Source of the DNA: Planctomycetota bacterium
GTDB taxonomy: Bacteria > Planctomycetota > Planctomycetia > Planctomycetales > Planctomycetaceae
Direction of reading: 5' to 3'
DNA: 23,432 bases
Assembly (NCBI GenBank): GCA_023417655.1
Contig: JAEZFD010000051.1
Coordinates: forward strand, 1-23,432
Both the position numbers and the translations under genes were made by a program. Positions 7,255 through 14,319 of the stretch are shown here, in pieces. Within the stretch, counting starts at the first letter, position 1, and each line of letters begins with the position of its first letter. Below the pieces are notes generated by a model. It was not told the origin of the DNA. It was given only the letters and a program-made list of their open reading frames with translations, and searched no databases.

Positions 7255-8382
7255 ATGTCGGCCCGATTCCAGACCCGCCGCGCCTTTCTGTGCCATGCTG
7301 CTTCCGGACTGATTCTCACCGGAAGCTCCCTCGCGCGGGCACAGTCACCGACGCAGTCCCCAGCAATCGTGTGGCATGATGTCCGGGACATCGGCGTTGA
7401 AGGCAAGGGCTGGACCGACACGGCGAAATACTATGATCGCCTTCCTGCCCGTGCCGAAGGACGCGTTCCAGAGGGCGTGTGGATGCAAAGTCGGCACTCC
7501 GCTGGAATGTTTGTGTCCTTCAGAACAGACGCGACAGAAATCTGTACAGACCATGTTGTTTCGTCCAGCAATCTGAGTGTTCCGGATCTCGCTGCAATCG
7601 GAATGAGTGGTCTCGACCTCTACGCAACAGACGGCAACGGCGACTGGAAGTGGCTCTCCGTGACTCGTCCCCGCACGCAGGCGATGAAAGGCGTGCTGAT
7701 CAATGGACTCGCTCCCGGAGAGCGACAGTACAAACTCTATCTGCCGCTCTATAACGGAACGGAGTCTTTGAAGATCGGCATTCCCGCCGGAAGCTCGTTC
7801 ACCCACATTGCCCCGCGAACAGCAAAGCCGATTGTTTTCTATGGCACTTCCATCACTCAGGGAGCCAGTGCCTCGCGACCGGGCATGCCGCACGTCGCCA
7901 TTCTGGGAAGACGACTCGATGTGCCTGTAATCAACCTCGGTTTCGGCGGTGCCGGCAAAATGGAACCGGAAGTTGGGGAGTTGCTCACTGAGCTTGATCC
8001 AGCGGTCTATGTCATCGACTGTCTCCCCAACATGAATGCCAGGGAAGTCTCCGAACGGGCTCTTCCGCTCGTCGAGCAGTTGAGAAGGAGGCGGGCAGGG
8101 GTCCCAGTGGTACTTGTCGAAGATCGCACCTATGCGAATGCCCAATTTCTCCCCGCGCGACAACGCGCCCAGGCTGAGAATCGGCAGTCGCTTCAAAAGG
8201 CGTTCCAGTCTCTGCAGCAATCGGGAATGAAGAATCTTTTCTATATCGAGGGGGATTCGCTGCTCGGCCAGGATCGCGAGGACACCTCCGACAGTTCTCA
8301 CCCCACCGATCTGGGATTCTGGCGTCAAGCTGAGCGTCTCGAGCCCGTTCTGAGAGCCGGGCTCGCAGCAGCAGGCAGCTGA
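7255..8382 (+). CDS. Secreted SGNH/GDSL esterase with GxDLY N-terminal domain
   Basis: The protein has 375 residues; the ATG at 7255 follows AGAGAG. The N-terminus MSARFQTRRAFLCHAASGLI has a TRRAFL twin-arginine-like motif and a signal core ending near ALARAQ-type residues at about 30, so Tat export is likely. A beta-sandwich domain (about 38-185) contains GMSGLDLYATDG (117-128), the GxDLY hallmark. The SGNH domain (about 190-372) has YGTSITQGAS with Ser199, oxyanion residues in GFGGAG (229-234), Asn259 in CLPNMN, and the Asp346/His349 pair in DSSHPTD. All four catalytic blocks look intact. Families of this architecture deacylate carbohydrates. The gene directly follows the sialidase-esterase fusion, with a hairpin between them, and precedes a GntR-type regulator gene. 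Acetyl esterase activity is inferred, not shown. Confidence 0.88.
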   Translation: MSARFQTRRAFLCHAASGLILTGSSLARAQSPTQSPAIVWHDVRDIGVEGKGWTDTAKYYDRLPARAEGRVPEGVWMQSRHSAGMFVSFRTDATEICTDHVVSSSNLSVPDLAAIGMSGLDLYATDGNGDWKWLSVTRPRTQAMKGVLINGLAPGERQYKLYLPLYNGTESLKIGIPAGSSFTHIAPRTAKPIVFYGTSITQGASASRPGMPHVAILGRRLDVPVINLGFGGAGKMEPEVGELLTELDPAVYVIDCLPNMNAREVSERALPLVEQLRRRRAGVPVVLVEDRTYANAQFLPARQRAQAENRQSLQKAFQSLQQSGMKNLFYIEGDSLLGQDREDTSDSSHPTDLGFWRQAERLEPVLRAGLAAAGS

Positions 8383-8451
8383 CTCAAGGATGCTCGAGTT
8401 CTGATCGCCGGTTCATCTCTAAACACGGCGACTCGCAGTCCGGGGGGATTC

Positions 8452-8463
8452 TGTACACATTTT
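8452..8463. promoter_or_regulatory. Candidate GntR/FCD operator copy 1
   Basis: The 12-mer TGTACACATTTT contains the GTAC core typical of FadR-type operators. It is repeated exactly at 8684-8695, 232 bp downstream, within the same intergenic region before the GntR/FCD gene. Confidence 0.45.
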
Positions 8464-8493
8464 GCGGCATAGGAATGTGCCTCGAGCGACCGG

Positions 8494-8507
8494 TTTTGTA
8501 TACAGAA
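8494..8507. promoter_or_regulatory. Candidate GntR/FCD operator, GTATAC palindrome
   Basis: TTTTGTATACAGAA contains the perfect palindrome TGTATACA at 8497-8504. FCD-type GntR regulators (for example the UxuR/ExuR group) bind operators with a central GTATAC-like core. It lies between the two TGTACACATTTT copies. Confidence 0.45.
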
Positions 8508-8683
8508 TCTTGGCCGATCTCCTCTTGCTCTCTGCACACGTTGGGGATTTCTTCTGCAGGAAGCACGCACCCTGAGCTTGAGAAGTGGGCGTCCTCGCGC
8601 GTTTTCCCATCCGTCGTCGCGCACACTATCGAATCAACAAGTTTTGAATCTTTTTTCTTTTTTGCACAGTAACCGATTGACTT

Positions 8684-8695
8684 TGTACACATTTT
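8684..8695. promoter_or_regulatory. Candidate GntR/FCD operator copy 2, near regulator start
   Basis: Second exact copy of TGTACACATTTT, 17 nt before the ATG at 8712. This position is suited to autorepression of the GntR/FCD gene. The surrounding DNA (8640-8700) is AT-rich compared with the window and probably contains the promoter. Confidence 0.45.
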
Positions 8696-8711
8696 TAATG
8701 ACGATCGTGGC

Positions 8712-9383
8712 ATGATTACCTCGGCACGCAGTAGCGCTGATCATCCGACTCGCAGCAGCGAGAAGTGCTACCAGATTCTTCGCCGAATGCTGACGTGCGC
8801 TCAAATTGCCCCTGGCACTCGACTCCGCGAAGTGGAGTGGTCCGAGAAGCTGGGTGTCCAGCGTGCAGCCTTGCGTGAAGCAATGGTGCTGCTCGTTCAC
8901 GACGGATTGTTATTGCGTCGGACAAGTGGTGGGTTCTTTACTCCCCGTCTCGACGAAATCGATATTGAAAGCGTGGTCGACGCTCGTGTGGTTCTCGAGC
9001 TGGGAGGCGTCAAGCTGACCTGTGCGCGGCAACTGCCCCATAAAGCGTTCTCCGCCGTTGCCGACGTCTGTGACATGATGGAGAAGTGTCACGACGCAGG
9101 TTTGGCAACCGGCTTCGCAGAGGCCGATTTCCTGTTTCACCAGAAGCTGCTCGAACTCTCGGGGAACGCTTCGCTGATTCAGATGTTTTCGCATTCAGCG
9201 CAGCTCATTTTTGTGGCGGCACCGGTCTCGGATGATGTCCGCCGTGCTGCCGAGATCGCGACCATCCGCGACCATCGGGAGATTCTTTCCCGCGTTCGTG
9301 ATGGAGATGTCCATGAAGCAATTGATTGCCTGGAAAGGCATCTTTTGAAGACAAAAGCGGGATTGCAGTCAGCAATCTCGTAG
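8712..9383 (+). CDS. GntR-family regulator, FadR/FCD type
   Basis: The protein has 223 residues, typical for FCD-type GntR regulators. The start at 8712 gives a short N-arm before the winged HTH (about 15-78): KCYQILRRMLTCAQIAPGTRLRE, then WSEKLGVQRAALREAMVLL, the recognition helix region, and the wing GLLLRRTSGGFF. The FCD ligand domain (about 85-218) keeps the metal-binding set Asp139 and His143 (EADFLFHQKLLELSGN), His188 (RDHREIL) and His210 (LERHLLK). FCD domains with this set usually bind a divalent metal and a carboxylate such as a sugar acid or 2-oxo acid. Three GTAC/GTATAC sites occur in the 330 bp upstream. It is a second regulator within the same locus as the IclR gene, so two signals may be integrated. 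Ligand and targets are unknown. Confidence 0.9.
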   Translation: MITSARSSADHPTRSSEKCYQILRRMLTCAQIAPGTRLREVEWSEKLGVQRAALREAMVLLVHDGLLLRRTSGGFFTPRLDEIDIESVVDARVVLELGGVKLTCARQLPHKAFSAVADVCDMMEKCHDAGLATGFAEADFLFHQKLLELSGNASLIQMFSHSAQLIFVAAPVSDDVRRAAEIATIRDHREILSRVRDGDVHEAIDCLERHLLKTKAGLQSAIS

Positions 9384-9738
9384 ATCGAAACGCCCGCCAA
9401 GGCGCGGGGTTCCTGCATCCTGCCTGAAATTCAACAACTGCGGTTGACGCAGCATCCAGTTTGGCGCGTCTGCGTTCTCGATTTGTGTCACTGCTTTCTG
9501 CGACTGAATGATGTCCGTCCTCAGTCGGGAGCACGGACCTGGCCTTTTTCGCTGTCGTGACAGTTTCCGATGTCCCGACAGTGCGTTGCTGTTTTTCAGT
9601 TTGAATTGCTGTGTTGGACCGTCCTTCTCGAAGGGCGGATTTAACGGACTTGCTTTTACTGAGTTTCTGGCTGCCAGTTCAGGGCGGCATCGAGTTCTCT
9701 GTTCGTCCTCTCCCCGTGCACTTCTCCTGTGAGTAACC
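9384..9738. other. Intergenic region upstream of DUF1559 pair
   Basis: There is no supported gene in these 355 bases. A 74-codon open frame at 9508-9732 is cysteine- and serine-rich without any family feature and is judged spurious. The region presumably holds the promoter and a long leader for the DUF1559 genes. The one notable element is the pair of TGTC-N2-GACA dyads at 9553-9580. Confidence 0.4.
9553..9580. promoter_or_regulatory. Paired TGTC-N2-GACA dyads
   Basis: TGTCGTGACA (9553-9562) and TGTCCCGACA (9571-9580) are two 10-bp dyads with the same TGTC/GACA arms and start points 18 bp apart. The first extends to CTGTC-GT-GACAG. Two similar sites on nearly the same helical face suggest a cooperative operator. 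The regulator is unknown. Confidence 0.35.
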
Positions 9739-10689
9739 ATGGTCAGTCGACAGACTCTTTCGCGGTCAAGGTTCGAAATCAAGGGCTTTACCTTGATTGA
9801 ACTTCTTGTCGTGATCGCAATTATCGCAGTCCTGATCGCACTTCTTCTCCCTGCCGTGCAACAGGCACGTGAGTCGGCCCGGCGGTCGTCCTGCAGAAAC
9901 AATTTTAAGCAAGTGGCATTAGCACTTCATAACTACCATGGCACTCACAAGGTGCTTCCCCCGGGAGCAATGGTTTATTATAGCGGCCCGGCCAGCTGCA
10001 GTCGGCAGGGCACTGCGAATGGATTGAGCTGGGGGGTTCATATCCTCCCATATCTGGAGCAGGCAACGCTCTATCAACGAGTGAACTTCAACGGGAACGC
10101 CTTCGCCAATCCGGCGAACTTTCATCCGGAGACAGGATTAAAAGTCGTCTCGACTTATCTCTGCTCCTCAAACACTCAGGTTGCGACACTCGTTGGACTG
10201 CCTGTTCCTCCCGGAACAACTGGAACGTTGGCATCAACCAATCCCCACGGTTATCCCCGCACAGACATGGGGGGGGTCGCTGATTCAGCAGACTGGACGT
10301 GCAGTGCATTGACCCCTCGGACTGATGGCAATGGCGTTCTCTATGGATTCTCACGCGTCCCATTCCAGGGGATCATGGATGGCCTGAGTAACACCCTGTT
10401 AATCGGTGAAATCACCGGGGATCCCAATTCGACAATCGGTCTGAACGGGAACTCCTATGCCGTGTACGACATCTTCGACTTTCGGTCAGGGATCAATGGC
10501 TCTGGGACCTTCCCCGGAGGAGCGACGGCGTTTGCCTTCCGACCGCAAGGTTTTTCGAGCTATCACACCGGCGGGGCCAATTTCGCGCTCTGCGATGGCT
10601 CCGTGCGGTTTATCTCCGGGAACATCAATCGGTCCACCCTTGCCGCCCTGGCAACTCGAAAAGGCCGTGAAGCGATTGGCGAATTTTAA
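9739..10689 (+). CDS. DUF1559 pseudopilin-like protein (first copy)
   Basis: The protein has 316 residues. It has a class III (prepilin) signal: a short basic leader to Gly16, then FTLIELLVVIAIIAVLIALL with the conserved Glu at mature position 5. Prepilin peptidase should cleave between Gly16 and Phe17. The QQARESARRSSCRNNFKQVALALHNYH region follows, standard for planctomycete DUF1559 proteins. The C-terminal part carries the H-x-GG-x-DGSVRFI signature (YHTGGANFALCDGSVRFISG, about 276-295). The role is unknown; the family is hugely expanded in planctomycetes and probably forms surface or periplasmic pilin-like structures. A second copy follows after a hairpin-containing gap and then a lipoprotein, the common DUF1559/lipoprotein arrangement. 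No strong Shine-Dalgarno is seen before the ATG. Confidence 0.95.
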   Translation: MVSRQTLSRSRFEIKGFTLIELLVVIAIIAVLIALLLPAVQQARESARRSSCRNNFKQVALALHNYHGTHKVLPPGAMVYYSGPASCSRQGTANGLSWGVHILPYLEQATLYQRVNFNGNAFANPANFHPETGLKVVSTYLCSSNTQVATLVGLPVPPGTTGTLASTNPHGYPRTDMGGVADSADWTCSALTPRTDGNGVLYGFSRVPFQGIMDGLSNTLLIGEITGDPNSTIGLNGNSYAVYDIFDFRSGINGSGTFPGGATAFAFRPQGFSSYHTGGANFALCDGSVRFISGNINRSTLAALATRKGREAIGEF

Positions 10690-10697
10690 TTCCTCGT

Positions 10698-10764
10698 CCG
10701 GGGAAGAAATGCGAGCGTCTCGTTTGTCGCGGTGTCTTTTCGCATTTGATAAGGCGTTCCCCGG
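10698..10764 (+). repeat. Nested inverted repeat between the DUF1559 genes
   Basis: Two perfect 8-bp stems are nested. The outer is CCGGGGAA (10698-10705) with TTCCCCGG (10757-10764); the inner is AAATGCGA (10707-10714) with TCGCATTT (10740-10747). The spacers are 1 nt on the left and 9 nt on the right, giving a bulged hairpin with a 25-nt apical part. It begins 9 nt after the first DUF1559 stop. A terminator, an RNase-protecting 3' end or a differential-expression element are all possible. Confidence 0.5.
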
Positions 10765-10832
10765 TTGCTCATTTTCCTATCGCAGTGCCAGGCGCTGAAA
10801 TAGTTTCCGTATACAGAGGAGTTTGTCCCGTG

Positions 10833-11768
10833 ATGACTCATCCTACAGGCCTTCCTCGTAGACCCGGGTTCACGCTTATCGAACTTCTGGTGGTGATTGC
10901 GATCATCGCCGTGCTGATCGCACTGCTTCTGCCTGCTGTACAGCAGGCTCGCGAAGCGGCCAGACGTTCTGCATGCAAGAACAACTTCAAGCAGGTTGCG
11001 CTTGCTCTGCACAACTATCACGATACCCATGGCGTCCTTCCAATTGGTGCAGCGATTGGTGGGGCAGGTGCCTCCACAGGGGGAATCTGTTCGACTGTCA
11101 ACGCGCAAACATGCCTGTTCTCCTGGGGCGTGCATATCCTTCCTTTTCTCGAAGAAGGAAACCGATATCAGAAAGTCCTCTTCTCCGGAGTGCCGGCGAC
11201 TCGCGACAACCATCTCGCCAATCCTGCGAACTACGATTTCGCAGCAACTCTCGGCCCAATCTCCACCTATCTTTGTCCGAGCTATCCAGACCTGGACATC
11301 GACATCGGTTCGATCACTGGACTGGTCAGTGCGATGCCACGAACGGATATCGCCGGAGTCGCCGACTCACGTGACTGGATGTGCGACGGCGTGCGTCCCC
11401 GCGTCGACGGAAACGGCATGCTCTACGGCTTCTCAAGAACCCGCTTCGCGACTGTGACGGACGGACTCAGCAATACCCTGCTCATTGGGGAGGTCACGGG
11501 AAACATTACTGCGACCTCGGGACTTCGTGGCAACACGTATGCCGGGTATGACGTCTTCGACGTGAGCAGGGGCATCAATGGGTCAAGAACTATCCCTGGA
11601 AATGGAACATGGGACTACCGGCTTCAAGGATTCTCCAGCTTCCATGTTGGCGGTGGCCATTTTGCAATGAGTGATGGTTCCGTGCGGTTCCTCTCCCAGA
11701 ATACCCATCAAGGGACCTTGGCTGCTCTCGCAAGTCGCGAGGGCGGAGAAACTGTCGGAGAGTTCTAG
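10833..11768 (+). CDS. DUF1559 pseudopilin-like protein (second copy)
   Basis: The protein has 311 residues. The ATG at 10833 (or GTG at 10830) follows AGAGGA at 10815-10820; an in-frame ATG at 10746 would place the prepilin leader too far inside. A leader to Gly12 precedes FTLIELLVVIAIIAVLIALL, so prepilin peptidase processing is expected. Then come QQAREAARRSACKNNFKQVALALHNYH and the C-terminal FHVGGGHFAMSDGSVRFLSQ signature. The two copies align along their length, including matching DSxDW, DGNGxLYGFSR and GLSNTLLIGE blocks, so they are a tandem duplication that has since diverged. A GTATACAGA sequence overlaps the Shine-Dalgarno and resembles the GntR-type site at 8497. Function unknown; surface or periplasmic location inferred. 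Confidence 0.95.
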   Translation: MTHPTGLPRRPGFTLIELLVVIAIIAVLIALLLPAVQQAREAARRSACKNNFKQVALALHNYHDTHGVLPIGAAIGGAGASTGGICSTVNAQTCLFSWGVHILPFLEEGNRYQKVLFSGVPATRDNHLANPANYDFAATLGPISTYLCPSYPDLDIDIGSITGLVSAMPRTDIAGVADSRDWMCDGVRPRVDGNGMLYGFSRTRFATVTDGLSNTLLIGEVTGNITATSGLRGNTYAGYDVFDVSRGINGSRTIPGNGTWDYRLQGFSSFHVGGGHFAMSDGSVRFLSQNTHQGTLAALASREGGETVGEF

Positions 11769-11852
11769 CCGCGGCCACCCCTGCAGTGGCACGTTCTGGC
11801 TGCTGTGAACACATGACTGATCTGTTTTGAGCGACGACCTGTCAGGATTAAC

Positions 11853-12314
11853 ATGCCATCATCTGCCTTCCGCGATTCAGTCTCTGCTTTCAGCTGGATG
11901 ACAACAGTTGGGCGTTTTTCCCCAGTGCTGCTGACTGCCCTGCTCATCGGTTGTGGCCAGGGCGGCGATACGACCGAGCGCCGCATCGTCACGGGGCAGG
12001 TGACATATGACAACCAGCCGATCCCCTATGGAATGATCCGCTTCATCCCGACTCCAGATGGTCCAGTCACCAGTGCGATGATCAGTGAAGGGAAGTTTGT
12101 CTGCAAACACCATGGTGGCGTCCCGGTCGGTCCCGTTCGAATCGAGGTCGAGGCTCTTCCGAATACATCGTCCATGTCTGAGGACGAGCTTCTCGCCAAG
12201 GGACCACCGAAGATCACCCCACTGCCTGAGAAGTACAACCAGCAGTCAAAACTGACGGAAACTATTCCTTCCGGCCGAGACGAATTTCCTCTGGATCTCA
12301 AGCTGGAGAAGTAG
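11853..12314 (+). CDS. Small lipoprotein of the DUF1559-associated type
   Basis: The protein has 153 residues. The ATG at 11853 has AGGA at 11844-11847; Met16 (11898) is an alternative that gives a shorter, more usual leader. A lipobox, LLIGCG, places the lipidated Cys at residue 34, after the hydrophobic core VGRFSPVLLTALLIG. The mature part begins with a beta-sandwich-like stretch, VTGQVTYDNQPIPYGMIRFIP, followed by GPVTSAMISEGKF. This is the transthyretin/carboxypeptidase-regulatory-like pattern found in planctomycete lipoproteins encoded next to DUF1559 genes. It is likely anchored to a membrane and partnered with the pilin-like proteins encoded just upstream. No catalytic residues are recognisable. 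The lipoprotein assignment is strong and the function unknown. Confidence 0.88.
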   Translation: MPSSAFRDSVSAFSWMTTVGRFSPVLLTALLIGCGQGGDTTERRIVTGQVTYDNQPIPYGMIRFIPTPDGPVTSAMISEGKFVCKHHGGVPVGPVRIEVEALPNTSSMSEDELLAKGPPKITPLPEKYNQQSKLTETIPSGRDEFPLDLKLEK

Positions 12315-12453
12315 AGCTCTTCAGTCCCGCTCCAGCAGATCTGAGTTCTCTTCCTCCACCATCCAGAGGGGATTAGTGCCTCCCATCCTCGTCCAGTCGC
12401 GGAACAGTGCGGAGGCCAACGGCCTTCGTACTCGACACTCCTGAAATTTCATC

Positions 12454-13467
12454 ATGTTGCCCCGCCTCCACAACACGTTAATCATCGGCGTCGGCTCCAT
12501 CGGAGAACGCCATCTCCGATGCTTCCGCGCCACAGAGCGGGCTCAGGTCAGCTTTGTCGAGTTACGTGAAGATCTCTCGCGGCAGATTGCGGAGCGTTAT
12601 CCCGGTGTGGAAGCGTTTTCGTCATTCGACGCGGCGTTGAAGCACCCATGGGATGCAGCCGTCATTGCGACACCCGCGCCGTTTCATGTTCCGCAGGCGA
12701 TTGAGTTATTGCGTCGGAATATCTCCGTATTGATTGAGAAGCCGCTGAGCATCGAACTGGCAGGAACCGACGAACTGCTGACGGTCGCTCGGTCATCACA
12801 AGCGGTTGCCGGTGTGGCGTATGTCCATCGGGCAAATCCGGTCCTCGCGGACATGCGACGGGAATTTCTCTCAGGCCGATTCGGAACTCCTGTCCAACTG
12901 GTCGCGACCACTGGACAACACTTCCCTACTGCCAGACCGGCTTATGCCGACATTTATTACGCTCACCGAAACATGGGTGGCGGTGCCGTTCACGACGCAC
13001 TGACGCACATTATCAATCTCGGAGAATGGCTTGTCGGCGACGTTGACCAGGTCGTCGCCGATCTTAGCCACCAGGCGCTGCCAAAAGTGAATGTTGAGGA
13101 CACGGTCCATGTACTCGCCCGTCATGGGGGTGTCATGGCAAGTTATGCGTTGAATCAGTATCAGGCCCCGACAGAAATTGTTGTGACTCTGGTTTGCACT
13201 CACGGGACCCTGCGATTCGAGGCGCATCAGTGCCGCTGGCGATTCATGGAGGCACCTGACAGCCATTGGGTTGACTCCCCTCCAATCACCCTAGAGCGGG
13301 ATCTACTCTTTGTCCGGCAGGCAAACGCATTCCTCGATGCCGTCGAAGGGAAATCAGCCTCACTTTGTAGTCTTGAAGAAGCTCTGGCCACGCTGAAAGT
13401 CAATCTTGCGGTTCTCGCCAGCGCGGACTCTCGTCAGTGGCAAGTTCTTTCCCAAAGGGAGCACTGA
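12454..13467 (+). CDS. Gfo/Idh/MocA-family NAD(P)-dependent oxidoreductase
   Basis: The protein has 337 residues, usual length. The N-terminal Rossmann domain (about 6-120) has LIIGVGSIGERH (9-20), the acidic residue Glu37 ending beta-2 (favouring NAD), AAVIATPAPFH and the family hallmark LIEKPLS (93-99). The C-terminal substrate domain includes the GGGAVHDALTHIINL motif (176-190), with Asp181 and His185 at the usual catalytic positions. Members oxidise or epimerise hydroxyls of sugars and sugar acids. It opens the tightly packed enzyme run 12454-17157; the SDR starts 3 nt after its stop. A small AGGCC-AAC-GGCCT hairpin at 12413-12425 lies just upstream, and no strong Shine-Dalgarno is visible. 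The substrate is not readable; a cytoplasmic sugar-acid dehydrogenase is the likeliest role. Confidence 0.9.
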   Translation: MLPRLHNTLIIGVGSIGERHLRCFRATERAQVSFVELREDLSRQIAERYPGVEAFSSFDAALKHPWDAAVIATPAPFHVPQAIELLRRNISVLIEKPLSIELAGTDELLTVARSSQAVAGVAYVHRANPVLADMRREFLSGRFGTPVQLVATTGQHFPTARPAYADIYYAHRNMGGGAVHDALTHIINLGEWLVGDVDQVVADLSHQALPKVNVEDTVHVLARHGGVMASYALNQYQAPTEIVVTLVCTHGTLRFEAHQCRWRFMEAPDSHWVDSPPITLERDLLFVRQANAFLDAVEGKSASLCSLEEALATLKVNLAVLASADSRQWQVLSQREH

Positions 13468-13470
13468 AGA

Positions 13471-14265
13471 ATGTCCGAGAAAACAATTCAGGAACTCTTT
13501 TGTCTGCAACACAAGACGATCTTGATCACCGGCGCAACAGGAGGTCTTGGTGCGGCCATGTCCCGCGCGCTCGCAGAGGCCGGGGCCAACGTCGTCGTCA
13601 GCAGTCGAGATCTGAAGAAGGGACAGGATTTCGCCGCGACCCTCCCTGTGATTGGTTCAGCAGTCCACGGCGCTGTGGAACTGGACCACATGGACGATCA
13701 GTCGCTCGAACGGGGATTCCAAGCCGCGATGGAAGTGACAGGTGCGCTCGACGTTTTAGTCAATAACGGAAATGAGCCTCTTTCCCGTGACTGGACGAAC
13801 GTCAGCGGCGACGAGTTCCGTCACCAAATGAATAACCTGACCGGCTATTTCCTGCTCTCACGCCTCTTCCGTGATCAGATCGTGCAGCGAAAGGCTCAAG
13901 GGAGTCTGATCCTGCTCGGGTCGATGTATGGACTCGTCGGTTCCTATCCCGAGGCTTATGCAGGGATCAGTCTGGCAAGTCCCGTCTCCTATCACGCAAT
14001 GAAAGGGGGCGTCGTCCAGATGAACCGGCATCTTGCCATCTACTGGGCTCAGGATGGAGTCCGCGTCAATTGTCTGTGCCCGGGGCCGTTTCCTCCGGAG
14101 AGTGTTCCGGACGAACTCGTGGCCCGACTCACAGCGAAATCACCGATGCGGCGAATGGGGACTCCGGCCGAACTCAAAGGAGCGATCGTGTTCCTCGCAA
14201 GTGATGCCTCGAGTTATATGACTGGGCAGAATCTAACAATCGATGGTGGCTGGACCGCCTGGTAA
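13471..14265 (+). CDS. Short-chain dehydrogenase/reductase (SDR)
   Basis: A classical SDR of 264 residues. The ATG at 13471 follows the Gfo/Idh stop by 3 nt, so the two are surely co-transcribed. The cofactor motif TGATGGLG is at 20-27. The usual NNAG motif reads NNGN (98-101), a small deviation. Catalytic residues are Ser151 (LLGSMYG), Tyr174 and Lys178 (YHAMK). An SSYMTGQNLTIDGGW tail matches the family C-terminus. Serine/arginine residues after beta-2 (SSRD, 45-48) suggest NADP(H) could be used, but this is weak. It probably oxidises or reduces a sugar or hydroxy-acid intermediate in step with the neighbouring oxidoreductase. A 9-bp hairpin at 14288-14310 separates it from the deacylase gene. 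Confidence 0.93.
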   Translation: MSEKTIQELFCLQHKTILITGATGGLGAAMSRALAEAGANVVVSSRDLKKGQDFAATLPVIGSAVHGAVELDHMDDQSLERGFQAAMEVTGALDVLVNNGNEPLSRDWTNVSGDEFRHQMNNLTGYFLLSRLFRDQIVQRKAQGSLILLGSMYGLVGSYPEAYAGISLASPVSYHAMKGGVVQMNRHLAIYWAQDGVRVNCLCPGPFPPESVPDELVARLTAKSPMRRMGTPAELKGAIVFLASDASSYMTGQNLTIDGGWTAW

Positions 14266-14287
14266 CTCAAGTTCGACTTCTGAGATG

Positions 14288-14310
14288 ACCCCGTCGTTTC
14301 CCGACGGGGT
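14288..14310 (+). repeat. Hairpin just upstream of the deacylase start
   Basis: A perfect 9-bp stem, ACCCCGTCG (14288-14296) with CGACGGGGT (14302-14310), and a TTTCC loop. It lies 22 nt after the SDR stop and ends 9 nt before the ATG at 14320, so its right arm borders the ribosome-binding region (GGTGGGA). AAAA follows rather than a T-tract. It may tune translation or mark a transcript processing site rather than terminate. Confidence 0.5.
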
Positions 14311-14319
14311 GGGAAAACA

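Noticed and set aside
7345..8328. 327-codon minus-strand open frame
   Set aside because: Antisense to the SGNH esterase with intact catalytic motifs; a codon-bias shadow in GC-rich DNA.
9508..9732. 74-codon plus-strand frame before the DUF1559 gene
   Set aside because: No Shine-Dalgarno, odd Cys/Ser-rich composition, and it overlaps operator-like dyads; more likely leader DNA.
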